Source: Isoetes taiwanensis (Eukaryota; Streptophyta; Lycopodiopsida; Isoetales; Isoetaceae). Taken from it: a DNA stretch of 64,000 bases. Shown here piece by piece: positions 22,028 to 33,423 of the stretch. Position 1 is the first letter of the stretch; each line of letters starts with the position of its first letter. Below the pieces are notes generated by a model, which had not been told where the DNA came from, did not search any database, and was given only the letters and a program-made list of their open reading frames with translations. The translations under genes and the position numbers were made by a program. The DNA lies in NCBI GenBank assembly GCA_021234155.1, contig JAJEKV010000095.1:124001-188000 (forward strand), read 5' to 3'.

Positions 22028-23590
22028 CCAATTCCCCCAAGGTTCCCCAAATTTTTTCCCTTTCCCCTTTGCCTTTTTCTACTTTCCATTTCCCCCCTCT
22101 TTCCTTCCTTTCTTTTCTATTTTCTCATTTACCTTTTTCCACTATCCCATTTCTTAGTTTGCCCTTTTTCACGTTTTTGCCCCTTTCATGTTTTCCCTTT
22201 CCTTTTCTCCCATTTCATTTTGCCCTTTACTTTTTCTTTTTTCCCTTTTCCCTTTTCTTTTTTTTGTTATTACATTCGTTGTGTTTTCTTTTTCCCTTTC
22301 TCTCTCCCTCCCCTCTTTTTTTCTGTTTTCCCTTTTCTCGTTTGCCAATTCTCCTTTTCTTTTTCCCTTCTCAATTTTTTCATTTTCTCGCTCTCCATTT
22401 TTCCCGTTTTTCTTTTTTTATTTCCCCTCCTTCTTTTCACCTTCCCTTTTTCCTTTTCCTCCTTCCCTTTCCCTTCCCTTTGCTTCCCTTTTCCTTTCTC
22501 AATGGCCCTTTTCCTCCTCTCCCAATCCTTTCTCTCTTCCCTTTTTTCCCTTCCATTTCCCCCTCCCTTGGCCCTTTCTTTTTCTCTTTCCCTTTCTCTT
22601 TTCCTAAGCCCTTTTTCCCAACCCCTTTCTCCACTTTTTTTTTTCCCTTCTCTTTTTCTCCTTCCCTTTTCCCCTTCCCTTTTCCTTCGGCCCTTTTGTC
22701 TTCCTTTTTCCTTTGGCCCTTTTGTCTTCCCTTTTCCTTCGGCTATTTTGCCTTCCCTTTTCTCCACTTTTTCTCATTTCTCCTTTTTTCCTTCCCTTTT
22801 CCTTCGGCCCTTTTGTCTTCCCTTTATCATTTTCTCCTCCCCTTTCCCTTTCTACTCTATTTTTTTTTTTCTCATTTTTCCTTTTCGTCTTTCTCCTTTT
22901 CTTTTTCCCTTCTCAATTTTTCATTTTCTCCCTCCCCATTTTTCCCGTTCTTCTTTTTTTATTTTCCCCCCTTTTTTTCACCTTCCTTTTTCCTTTTCCT
23001 TCTTCCCTTTCCCTTCCTTTGCTTCCCTTTTCCTTTTTCCTTTTCCCAATGGCCCTTTCATCCTCTCCCAATCTTTTCTCTCTTCCCTTTTTTTCCTTCC
23101 ATTTCCCCTCCTTGCCCTTTCCTTTTCTCTTTCCCTTTCTCTTTTCCTAATCCCTTTTTCCCAACCCCTTTCTCCATTTTTCTTTTCTCTTCTCTTTTTT
23201 TTCTTCCCTTTTCCTTCGGCCCTTTTGTCTTCCCTTTTCCTTCGGCTATTTTGCCTTCACTTTTTTCTTCCCTTTTCTCACTTTTTTTCTCATTTCTCTT
23301 TTTCCTTCCCTTTTCCTTCGACCCTTTTGTCTTCCCTTTTCCTTGACCCTTTTGCCTTCCCTTTATAATTTTCTCCTCCCCTTTCCCTTTCTACTCTATT
23401 TTTTTGTTCTTTTCTCCTTTTCCCCTTTCCTTTTTCTATTCTCGTCTTTTTCCTTTTTTTATTTTTATTTTCCTATTTCCCCTTTTTTCTTTCTCCCTTT
23501 CCTTTTGTCCTTTTCCCCTCCCTTTTCCTTTTTTCTCCATTTTCCCTTTCTTTTCACTTTTCCCTTTCCCATTTCACCCCTTGACTGTCG
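22028..23590 (+). repeat. 1.5-kb polypyrimidine tract with internal duplication
   Basis: More than nine bases in ten are C or T on the plus strand. The long Phe/Pro/Ser/Leu frames are translations of this tract and are not proteins. Two large halves repeat with a spacing of about 545 bp. For example, ttctcctcccctttccctttctac is found near 22828 and 23369, and the ccttcggcccttttg words recur in both. Such tracts can form triplex DNA. Confidence 0.9.
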
Positions 23591-24017
23591 GATTGAGTTA
23601 ATCTTATTTGAAGTCGCGCACATGTCATCTTCACCGTTGGTCGATCAAATCCTCAACCGTTCGATTTAGGTCTCCATGGAAGACACACGCTATATTTTTA
23701 TTATATAAGATAAAGCCCAAAATCAAGCCGTGGATCCTCGAGTGGGAACAAAACTTTGTTGAATCAGATGCATTTGACACGAGCAAAAATCTGCAGATGC
23801 AACTTATCCTCCAAAAGGCTGATATCTGCTGGAAACAACATTTGCGGTTGTGCTCCATGTAAACGAGAGGCAATGACATTGAGCTTCACAATAGGTCTGC
23901 CTTCATAACAATATGTTGAGCAAATGCAGCCGATTTGCCTCAGTCTTTTAGTTGGGCTTCAAGGTCTGCCATTGTGCTAAACTGCAGCTCATCTCTGTAA
24001 TCCAGATGCCGGAATGA
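23591..24017. other. Non-coding stretch
   Basis: Short unrelated frames on both strands; no domain or repeat recognised. Confidence 0.45.
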
Positions 24018-24285
24018 TCGCCCACCGTCCCCTGCTTGGGAGACTTCTAGTTTCGCCCTCCCCGTCGGTGAACACGACACTGCGGCCGGTGAATAATGAC
24101 GTAAAGCGACCAAAGAAGAAAAAAAAAAACTGTTCTTGATTCACCAACAAAGCAATCAACCCAAATCAACGTCCACTGCAAAGGTGCGAATGATTCATGT
24201 CGTGACAAAGAAGACCTGCTGCAGGCCGTCGTGTTCACCGGGAAAGGGGGGGAAGCGCAAACTAGAAACTAGCCCCCTGCTTTGT
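24018..24285. repeat. Imperfect inverted repeat, arms about 65 bp
   Basis: The left arm (about 24018-24082) contains ctagtttcgccctc and gtgaacacgac. The right arm (about 24225-24285) contains their complements gtcgtgttcacc and gaagcgcaaactag. The loop is about 140 bp. A transcript could fold into a long hairpin. It may be a MITE remnant or a small-RNA-producing inverted repeat. Confidence 0.65.
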
Positions 24286-24722
24286 TCAAAAATCACTGCT
24301 CTTAGTCCAAGAACTACTATTCCCCATGTCGCCCCATCTCTTATTCGTGGATCGCCTCCTGTATTTCTGTGCTTGGTAAACAGCGTATAAATCAAATGAA
24401 AGAACTTTGACAATACAGGCTGCAGAAAGAAAAAGGAGCCAGATGAAAATTTCGCCACAGCTAAAACATGCGAAGCTGAAGAATGTTAAGATGAGGAAGA
24501 GATTAAAAGAATAGAAAAGAATGAAATGGGCGACCAGAATTGAAGATGTAAGAAAAAATGAAGAAGAAGGGGCCGTTATGAAGCTGCAGATGGTTTTCTG
24601 TGCAGATCAAGGAGGGGAAACACAACGATGATTAGAATCAGCTTCAGTCTTTGATTCTCAAGCGATCTTAGAGGAGGCGACTATTGCACCTTAAGCCCAG
24701 GGGTTTTTTGGTTTGCACCACT
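24286..24722. other. Non-coding, purine-rich stretch
   Basis: Rich in gaaga/aagaag words; no gene recognised. Confidence 0.4.
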
Positions 24723-24890
24723 CCTACGGGAATCTCCAGTGGCATAGCGCCATAGCACCATAGAGGGGAAGCAATGGCGGAATAGATGCGCCATAGCTGG
24801 AGAGATGCGCCATAGCTGGAGAGAGAAAGATGGTGCCATAGCTAGAGAGGGAATGTGCCATAGCTGGAGAGTGGAGAGGGAAAGCATGGC
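24723..24890. repeat. Minisatellite of ccatagctggagag units
   Basis: About six irregular units of 18-33 bp, most containing g.gccatagctggagag. The small minus-strand frame over it reflects the repeat. Confidence 0.8.
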
Positions 24891-27279
24891 GGGATCGTAA
24901 CCTCTCTGGTCAATCTGAGCCCTTAATTTTAGGCCAATAAGAACAGAGGACGAAGATCAAGATCTTCACCGCTCATCTCTGCTGCAGTCAATCTGAAGCA
25001 TTAAAAAACAAAACCAATAAAATCGCAGGATGGAGATCAACATCATGGCCGTTCATCTAGGCCCGACTTTATCACACACGCATAAAACCTAATGTGTAGA
25101 TAACATTACATAGAATTTTAGCCAAACACATGCAAACTAGTTTTTTTGGTCGAATTTTTAGCCAGACACATATGCAAAGTAGTTTTTGGTCTTTCAATAT
25201 AGTGTGCTAATTTCGTTTTGGGTTTGGGGAGCGTATTCTGGCAATGGTGGGGACTATGATTTCGGTATCGTATTGTATAAAAAATGGTATAATTTGCCAT
25301 GTGAGAGGAGCTTGAGTGTTTCATGCTATTTTGGGTGGTTTGGAACTGCCTTTTTGCATGGATCGTTTGTGCAAAGGCTGAATTCCAGAAAGCCGAATTT
25401 GGAAGGCACGAGCCATTTGCTTTCCTGCCCTGTGGTGTGTGCACAGACGGCGGCGGCTGGGAGAGGCAGGCCAACGCATCGGTATGTTGGAGACGAACCA
25501 GTCTGATTTCTCCCGAGCGCTGTCGGTTTTGGAGTCGCGATGCCGGTTTTGGGGTCATACACTGCATAGGTTTATCGAACCTTCATTTTCTTATGCCTGC
25601 CGCTGATTATGATCCCAGAAGAGGGTGTGTGCCAGATTTATGCCGGATAAGATGATTCTGGAACCATCCAGAACTGGTGGTTAGTGCTACATGCGAATTT
25701 GCTTACAGATGGTGGCCGGATTTGTGCCCATCGTACCCTTATGAAGCCTGGTTTGTGTTTAGCAGAGATTTAGGAAAGGCAATCGGGTAGCATCTGCATA
25801 CTTTGCTAGCATATCTGCAATCGTCTTTCTTACAGGAGAGGCATACTTTAGTATCTTCAAACCGTGCCTGGGCATGATTCGCGGGCCTTGAGATATTGGA
25901 GGAACTAGCATTTCGTGGATAAGCTCGTTCTTCCATATATGAAGAAATTTTTATTGGTTGTTTTTTAACTTGGAGAACACAGAAAGGAAGATTTCCGGTT
26001 TTGGCGCTCTATCTCCAGGATTGCGCCAAATCTCCAGGCAAAATGGGAGCAGCCACAGGCCTTATTATCCTTGTGGCATTGTTAGATGTTTGTGAATAGA
26101 CCTGTGTGTCTCAGTTGCTATGCATGTTGTTTTGGCTACCAAGGTTTATGTAATTTCTTTCATTTAATGATATTGCGGTTTTGGACCATTGAGGTCAAGG
26201 TGCACCATTGGAAAAGTTTGTCTCGGTTTAGTTGTAAATGATGTGGGCCATCGATCTGGTACAATGCCAGGAATATTCCTCACATCGGTGGCTTGCAATA
26301 GAAGATGAACCAAACGCTATAATACATGGAAAAAACGATATAATGTTATAGTGTGCTAATTTCGTTTAATGTTTGCTTTAAGGATTTCATTGTGTTTAAA
26401 AATACCAAGTTTTCTATTTATTCTCTTCCTTTCTTCCACACTCTTGGATGTATGAACCCCGTGACAGTTGCCATCATCGGCTTCGTGGGTTTCTTTAAGA
26501 ACAGAGCCTACAATCATCCTGCAGGCTAGTCATAACAGGCACAAAGTATTGAGTTGCTTGAAGGTATATATAATCCCATTCCAACTATAATTTTGGAATC
26601 ATGCTCCGTTTACTAATTCCTATAAATAAAAAGAGAACAACTATGCCAACATCTTAGCCACCTCGATTGCTTATTGTCGTTTGGGCAATCTCACACTACC
26701 ACTATTCACAAGCAATTTCAACCATTTTGAACACTCCAAGATGGATGAGACCTGCGTGATTTAAATTAACATACAACTATTTATGTCTGCCAACGTCAGG
26801 CACCCGTTTATTTATTCTTTAGTATAATGTTCATTGATTTAGGCACTTTTAATCTATTCCTCAAGTTCCATCATCACGTTTTGCATCCTTTTGGCTATGC
26901 TCGGTTAAATGATCTCATTTTCGATGTTACGGGTTGGTCCTTTTGCCACAAGTGGCCAGAATTTGGCATGACATGTCGTTACCCTTCTGGCACCAACAAA
27001 TAGCATGGGAAAGATGATGTGGCCCTGGAATGATGTGGCCAATAGGACGAGAATACAAGGATTGCAATCTCAGCTGTCTATCTTGGCCAAAATCTATGCC
27101 ATCCATCCCATTACCTCAACCAGTAGGATTATGCTGCGGTGATCGCAATCTCGACCGAGATCTAGGCCATCCATCTCGGCACTACATATATTAATCTTTA
27201 GCTTTATTTTTCCACATATGATAACATGTTCCATTATTTTTTGCGGGCGTATCGTTCCCTATGGCTCCTGCTACATTCT
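24891..27279. other. Long non-coding stretch with a weak plus-strand coding candidate
   Basis: A 110-codon frame at 25323-25655 begins MLFWVVWNCLFAWIVCAKA, which could be read as a signal peptide followed by a Cys-containing segment. I recognise no family and cannot exclude chance. A 37-bp duplication lies at 25114-25190. The phrase agtgtgctaatttcgttt occurs at about 25201 and 26351, suggesting an old dispersed repeat. Nothing else seen. Confidence 0.35.
25114..25190. repeat. Imperfect tandem duplication of about 38 bp
   Basis: Two units share aatttt(t)agcca.acacat and agttttt(tt)ggt. Confidence 0.85.
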
Positions 27280-27357
27280 GGCCATATGGCCATGGCCAAA
27301 ATGGCTTGGAAGCACTATACGCACACCCCTTGCCATTTTGGCCATGGCCATATGGCC
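27280..27357. repeat. Perfect 26-bp inverted repeat with 26-base loop
   Basis: Bases 27280-27305 (ggccatatggccatggcc, then aaaatggc) are the exact reverse complement of 27332-27357. The arms contain the nested palindromes CATATG and CCATGG. The structure could extrude as a cruciform or fold in RNA. The surrounding 26900-27850 repeats words such as atgatgtggc and ggccat. Confidence 0.9.
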
Positions 27358-28239
27358 CTCACATTTTCCATATTAAACTAAAGCACTAGGATTGCAAACT
27401 AAGCAAGTAGCCCAGCATTTTTGCTCTTTCTTGTTACACGGACGATTATGCAAAATCTAAAAGAGGCCATCTAGAAATTAGTCGTAACTTGATCATGTTG
27501 GCATGTCCCGAAACTATTGGATCTTGGGTAATATCGACATGTTTTCCTTCTAGCTGCCACATTGGCATTTATAGCGTTTTCAACTTTTCCAAGGCAAAAA
27601 TGGAACCAATGTGATAAATAATTATGGGTAACAATAAGAGTTGTACCAATGGGATGGAAAAATATGGGGAATGACGTGGCAAAAGTGGCATGATGATGTG
27701 GCAGGGTATTTTTTGCAATCTCCATGGAATGAGTGGGGAAATTTGAAATTGTAGAAGTTGACATGCACATGATGATGTGGCACACAATGGTGACATGTCA
27801 TGCCAAGTAGGCAAGACCAAATCTTGACCAGGCCAAAATAAACAAGGTGCTACGCACGGAGGGTTGCCCTCCATGGCCGGAGGGTGAAGGGGCTTAATTC
27901 ATTGTTCAAAGTCATGTTTTGACAATCAATTCAAAGCCATAACCTAAACATTTGGAACTAAATCTATTTATATTTGCTTAATATTCGATCACACAAAAAC
28001 CTCGTGTATTTTTTTTGGTTCCTACATGGCCATGGTTGTTAAATAAGACGCTCGTGAAGGGAGAGGAAGATTGTGTAGGTGATAAGAAAAAAATGGGGCA
28101 TTAAAGACAACAAAATATATGCAAGTGTCAACCAGATGCATTGTTCCATATAACTAGGATGAAATTTTTGCATGATATTGACCCCAATATAGCAAAGGTC
28201 ATGCTAGTTGTATCACTCTTCCATTGTTAAATTTTATTT
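27358..28239. other. Non-coding stretch upstream of the kinase fragment
   Basis: Contains repeated gatgatgtggca words (about 27692 and 27770) and the dispersed repeat at 27838-27900. No coding signal up to the kinase exon. Confidence 0.45.
27838..27900 (+). repeat. Dispersed repeat with GGAGGGTTGCCCTCC palindrome, copy 1
   Basis: About 60 bp match the minus strand of 48482-48530. Both carry acaaggtgct.cgcacgg, the palindrome GGAGGGTTGCCCTCC, atg.ccgga and gtgaag.ggctta. The two copies are inverted relative to each other and probably mark ends of the same transposon family. Confidence 0.75.
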
Positions 28240-29001
28240 TCTGTACATGGGACTAAAGATGGCCACATGAGAATGCTTGTTTACGATTTTATGCCTAATG
28301 GAAGTCTTGAAGATCATCTCCATGGACCTACTAAGTCTTTACTAAAGTGGTCAGAGCGCAGGAAGATAGCATTAGGCATGGCAATGGGAATAGATTGTTT
28401 TCATACTGAGATTCAGCCTGCCATAATCCACAGGGACATTAAACCTAGCAACATACTTTTGGATAGTGAGTTCAATGCACGAGTAGCAGATTTTGGTTTG
28501 GCAAAGGTGACTCCAGAAGGAATGACTCATATGACAACAAGAGTAGCAGGCACCCTTGTGTACATAGCTGTTGAATATGCTTTGTATGGCCAGCTGACTG
28601 AAAAGATAGATGTTTACAGCTTTGGCATAGTTTTATTGGAACTTATGAGCAGAAGAAAAGCTTTTGATCTATCATCTGAAAACTCTAGGCATTTTCATAT
28701 TGTAGACTGGGCTTGGAACCTAGCTAAGGAGGGAAATGTCAAAGAAATTGTTGATGAGTCTATTCGAGAAAGTGGTCCTCGCAGTGTCATGGAAAGGTTT
28801 GTATTGGTTGGTATTTTATGTGCTCATGTGGTTGTTGGGTACATACCAAGCATGGGCCAGGTTCTTAGGACGTTAGAAGGTGATGATGAAATCCCGAGAT
28901 TTCATCGGTCCACTTCATATATCTGTGATGGAAGCTTTGAAGGGGAGAATTACAACCAATCTGTCATTCCATTGCAGTCACGTTATTCTGTAAAACTGTA
29001 A
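28240..29001 (+). pseudogene. Receptor-like Ser/Thr kinase, C-terminal half only
   Basis: A 244-codon frame from 28267 covers the kinase C-lobe. In order it shows RMLVYDFMPNGSLEDHL (hinge and helix D), HRDIKPSNILLD (catalytic loop with the Asp), DFGLAK (metal-binding DFG), then TRVAGTLVYIAVEYA (normally GTxGYxAPEYA), DVYSFGIVLLELM and FVLVGILCAHV, and a Ser-rich tail. It closely resembles plant receptor-like kinases of the At1g11050 type. The N-lobe with the P-loop and Lys, the extracellular domain and the transmembrane segment are absent upstream. The conserved APE motif is changed to AVE and the preceding Gly-Tyr to Val-Tyr. In-frame sequence reads upstream as GTKDGHMRM, so the exon begins slightly before the first Met. 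With no stops in 244 codons it is recent, but almost certainly a truncated, inactive copy. Confidence 0.75.
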
Positions 29002-29424
29002 AACTGGCAACTTCTCAAGTGAATGCATTTGGAGATGCTAACAATGAAAGTTAAGGCTTTTGCCAAGGAGTTAAGTACTCATTCTTTACATTGAATTGAC
29101 ACATTCCATAACATGTTCTATTATTCATAATATTCCTTAAGCTGATCTATGCAAGAGAATATTTTCTATCAATTTGCAGTAGAAATTCTTTGAACTAGTG
29201 GAAAGGCTGCTTGAAATCTTGAAATATCATAGTGCATGCCTATAATAAGATCCAATCAATGCCCTAATACTCTGCGTTTCTGGTCTTCAAGCAGCTCTTC
29301 AAAGTTCAAACTTGCGTTAAACATAAAAGCTTTATAGAAGGAAATTAGGTCGGAAATTAGTCTTGACAGCAAGGGAAAAAAAGGCAAGGTCAGATTATCC
29401 AATCAATCATTTATGCCCAATAAC
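29002..29424. other. 3' flank of the kinase fragment
   Basis: AT-rich, no coding signal or repeat seen. Confidence 0.4.
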
Positions 29425-30049
29425 CTTTGATATGTTGAAGCGTGAAGCTCTTGCATCCTCTGGCAAAAAATGGTTGCCCTTTCTGACTCCCAATTGAAGG
29501 TAGGCTCGTAAGCATGTAAAGGAGAAGGACCCAAATGCTGGAAAAAAAGTTCATCCACATGTAACTTATAATGCATCATAAAGCACAGATATAACAATGT
29601 AACAATTTATCATAATGAAGCCCAGCTATAATACATGCTTTAGGAAGCCACCTGCAATGTGAACCTGCAAAGTCTTTCTTATTTGATTGTCTTCCAGATG
29701 TTCTGGGTTCTTCATCATCCGGACAATCGTCATTTCTAGCTGATGCAAATTAGTTAGATGTATTTCTGATAGTGTCCAAAAATAATATGTGTAAGAAGAG
29801 CCAAGCACTTAGTGAGAAGAAAGAGAAAGATGCCCCAAGGCATCAGACAAAAATTATTTCTGATTGAAGTACACTTCCATGCTAGAGCAACTTGCATAAC
29901 CACTCAGAACAGGAAGCATGTTCAGCTCGATAAACTTACATTTTTCATTACTTTCTGTAGCATTGCCAATGCATCCTTTCCGTAGAGATGAAATATGGTT
30001 GAACAGCCACTGCAGATTAGATCCAGCAAACAGACATGAGCTATTTCGG
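29425..30049 (-). pseudogene. Three exon-like pieces of an unrecognised minus-strand gene
   Basis: Three segments show coding sequence next to plausible splice sites. Exon-like piece 1, about 30049-29937, encodes GSNLQWLFNHISSLRKG and ends before GTAAGT. Piece 2, about 29742-29672, has LEMTIVRMMKNPEHLEDNQI, an AG acceptor and a GT donor. Piece 3, about 29540-29406, follows a pyrimidine-rich tract ending ccag and encodes EPTFNWESERATIFCQRMQ up to a stop. I do not recognise the family. The pieces share strand and order, consistent with an old multi-exon gene or a captured part. Frames between the pieces are not proven. Confidence 0.4.
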
Positions 30050-30282
30050 AAAAATAGAACCTCAAATCTCATAAATAATTACCTGAATGACGTCTTGTGA
30101 AATGTTATTTGGCATTTAGTACTGCCTCTGCAATAATTTGCCCCAACATCTGATCTTGATGCAGACTTCAGATGTGTTTAGTAGTCAGAAATTAGGACGG
30201 CAACAGGGTGTTGGGACTCTTTCCCATATGCAACCTGGAGGCCGCTTTGCTAATCCCATTCATTTAGTTCGTAACACATGAA

Positions 30283-32600
30283 TTATCTCCATTGCTGGTG
30301 TCTAAATGTCAGTAATTCATCATATATGTCATTTTTTTTCTGGTCATTTCCATTCCTTGGGATAATCTCAGGAAAGTTATCAACATCTACATCAATGTCT
30401 TTCCAGTCCCTCATCTTTCATTAGCTGCATCCCCCCACAAGCCAGATGCAGCATATGTGTTTGATAGGAGTACATATCCTACAGTGTTCTCTTTTTTTTT
30501 TTTGAAGAACTGTGTCATCAATATATTAAAAGAATGGTAATGTTACAAAGCAAGTGAGGAGGAAGGAGAACTGCCCTAAAGAGACAGCGATACCTCGATC
30601 GACACTCCACAACAAACTCACAAACAAACTGCAACTCTACTGCTATACAAACCGACCATCACCATCTACAACACCCAAGAAGTCCCGCCAAATGGCAAAC
30701 TTCCGCTCTACTAATCCCAGGAACACCAGAAAGCTTTGAAATAGCTTGTACCTAAGTCGAGGAATCAGAGAGGTACGCAAAATGAATCCCCTAAAAAGAT
30801 CCACAACCGCCCGCCTAAATCAACCACACCAACCAAGCCACGACGGATGCAAGGTTTGCTGCCGCAAGAGCGGCCAAGCACCAGGATACACGGAAGCAAA
30901 GAAGCTGGCGGCTAGTCAATCTCACGAAATAGAGCCCCGACCCAATCGGGCGGCCTACAAGTGAGGGCATAAAACCAGACAATGCTCTACAGTCTCACGA
31001 TGAAGGCCACAACAAGGGCAAAGAGGGCTCACACCCAGCCTAAACTGACTCACAAGGACATTCACCCTGATACAAATGGATTGCACCACCACGCCACGAA
31101 GCACCCTAACAGCCGATTGGGGAAGTGAGCTCCATGTCCGCCATCGAGAATCCGGAAGCTGCGAGAGACCACTTGCACGAAGGGGCGAGTGTCATGAATA
31201 GCCAACACCCAGAACAAGACCGCACAAAACAAGAAGACACAACATCCGGATGAACCTTCCAAACACGCACCACCACATCATCCCGAGGGACTATAGGTAT
31301 GTGTAGCGGAATACTTCGCCACTTGTTCCCGTGATAGCGGTTCTTGCCCGCCTCTTCAGGAAAGCGAGCTCGAAAAGAACTCCCAACGAAGCTAGCTGAC
31401 CACCCCAATACCAATCCTCCAAAGGTGCACCAGTTGCTTCGCCTCCCAGCGGCGTCCGAAAGCATGCAAGTGGCGACCAAGGGCAAGCGCTTGGGGGGTA
31501 GAGGAACCCACAAGAAAGGAGAAGAGTGGTGATAAACCGAGGCATAATCTAGCCGGAAGAGCACACGCACATGATCCCAAGCCCACAACACCCCGTGAGA
31601 AAGGGGATGCATGTGGGAAAGGCCGGAGACCATACAAAGTGCCCAGGGCAACTCCACATGCACAGACGGCTTCCCAAACGCCACACAATGGCGAAGAGAC
31701 TGCAACAACAGTGCCGCACTAGGAGAAGATGCTCCATCCTGCAGAATGCTCCAAACAAACTTGTTTGTTTAACTGCAAAACATGTTCTGCGGCTCTTTTT
31801 CCCACATCTACATTTTGGTGTATTCTGCAGCAAAAGAGGAAAATAGACCAAGATGCAGCTGTTGGATCCATCACCATGTTGTGAATCAAGTCATCAGCCT
31901 CTTCCAAATGACCTGCCCAGGTGAGAAGGTTAATAACACAGTTGTAGTGCTCAACTATGCCGCACCCCTCAGCAATCCAACAAACATAGCAACACATAGA
32001 CAAAATGCTAACATGTGTAATTTTCTCCGGCAAAATATTGGCAAGCTGCATCTTCTGATAGAGCCAAATGGCCTTGTTTGGATGGCCATTTTGAGCATAG
32101 GCTGCAACAATGGCATTCCACAAAACTATATCTGTGTTACATGCTTTCTCAAATGTTTTCTTTGCATCCTCCATGCTTCCACACTTTCCATACATATTAA
32201 CGAGGGCAATTGCAACTCTAACATCTGTTTCTAATCCAGAATTCATGATGAAGGCATGCATCTGTTTGCCCTCAAACAAGTCACCCTTACTAGTATATGC
32301 CCCAAGGATACATATAAAAGTAGCTTCATTTGCATACTCAGAAAACATTGCATTGCATTCCTCTTGTAACCAAGTTCAGCATATCCTAAAATCATGGCAT
32401 TCCAAGACAACACATTCCTTTCAGACATGTTTGTGAACACAAATTCTGCCTCCTTAATATGTCCACATTTTGCATACATGTTCTCTATAGCAGTTGCTAG
32501 TATGATATCTGGCAAAAACTTACCTCTTAGGATGCAGGCATGTAACAACTTCCGTTCACCTAAAGCTTTAACTCCTCGGCAAAGAAGAATGGCAACAAAG
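30283..32600 (-). pseudogene. PLS-class pentatricopeptide repeat gene split by a LINE
   Basis: Minus-strand coding runs from about 32600 to 31765. It shows GKFLPDIILATAIENMYAKC, then the L/S-type phrases SERNVLSWNAMILGYAELG and LVNMYGKCGSMEDAKKTF, then HLEEADDLIHNM. The E-motif start GKRAAEHVLQLNKQ is cut at 31763. Beyond the LINE the E motif resumes at 30490 as ENTVGYVLLSNTYAASGLWG and continues to about 30283 with DQKKNDIYDELLTF. Such proteins bind organellar RNA one base per repeat, usually for editing. A frameshift near 32345, another near 30410, shortened internal repeats and the 1.27-kb insertion make it a pseudogene. No organelle-targeting N terminus is visible. Confidence 0.85.
30491..31763 (-). 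mobile_element. 5'-truncated LINE, same family as 14475-20182
   Basis: It aligns to 14485-15755 in the same orientation, starting from the poly(A) (T-run at 30491-30503) and the gaagaactgtgtca.caatatattaaaag 3' end. It stops abruptly inside the ORF2 C-terminal region at about 31763. The insertion interrupts a PPR exon between LQLNKQ and ENTVGY. Identity with the first copy is lower than between young insertions, with many small gaps. The target duplication is hard to define because the target itself is A-rich. Confidence 0.88.
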
Positions 32601-33109
32601 AAATACAGTACTTTTGATGTCCACTACAGACCAACTGAGAAAATGCATCTGATAACTTTCTTGCCTGTTTCTACATCTGTGTCAGGCCCTTCAAATATTT
32701 GGCTCTGGAAAGATGAGCGTTGAATACTTCCATAACTTCCGTATTTGCCTTCGTCCTTTAGCCAATCTGTCTTGTAACATTGTACCAATATCCTCAGGTG
32801 AGGCCACTGGTCCAGGTTGCCATTCAACTGTAACATACATTTATTCAAGTGCATTATGAAATTACGTCAGACATAATATAACAAAACTATCTTATACGGT
32901 TAGTTAATTCCTGTTTTGCATTCTAAGACTTGAAGTACCGCTGTCTAAAGCATCAAAGGAACCTTACGCTTGAAGGCTTGGCCATCACGGCCAGACTATT
33001 TGCTTGGAAGTATGCAACACATAACATTACAAATTCTGAACACGAACCTGTGTGACAAACCGAAAGTCTGCTATGGTTCATCGAATCGATTCATCAGAGT
33101 GCTATACTT
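32601..33109. other. Upstream flank of the PPR remnant
   Basis: Short frames only. The minus-strand frame 32854-32624 does not look like PPR sequence. Confidence 0.4.
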
Positions 33110-33300
33110 ATTTAGGATTTTCCGGTTAGACGGTTTTAGAGCGGCTGCCCAGCAACAGGGGCAACCGAGAGTTTACGGGCTACTGGAAGTTTGGAGCAGT
33201 TTTCGGGATGTTCTTGGCATATGCTGGCATATACCAGGAATATGCCGGAAACCCATATAAACAAGGGATTGCCCCCCTAGGGGCAACCCAAAAATGTGCA
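33110..33300 (-). repeat. Dispersed repeat copy 1 (GGTTGCCCC family)
   Basis: The minus strand here matches 45285-45465 for about 180 bp. Both begin tttttgggttgcccc around a palindromic gcccc..aggggggcaa, pass through catatgccaagaa and ctgctccaaactt, and end near ctaaccgga. This is an unclassified short transposon or SINE-like family. Confidence 0.75.
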
Positions 33301-33423
33301 ACTTTGGTTTTCCATGGGGCGATGTGACAAATTTTTGGTGATATGGCAAGATATGGGTGATGTGGACATCATGATGACTAGGTATTTTTGCAACAAATGG
33401 ACAAAATGGATTCCTATTTTCTG

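Noticed and set aside
22069-23669. Long Phe/Pro/Ser/Leu-rich open frames up to 425 codons
   Set aside because: They are translations of the polypyrimidine tract; three overlapping plus-strand frames are open at once, as low-complexity DNA predicts.
25323-25655. Secreted Cys-rich peptide gene
   Set aside because: A signal-peptide-like start but no family, no splice or promoter support; reported only as a weak candidate within the non-coding stretch.
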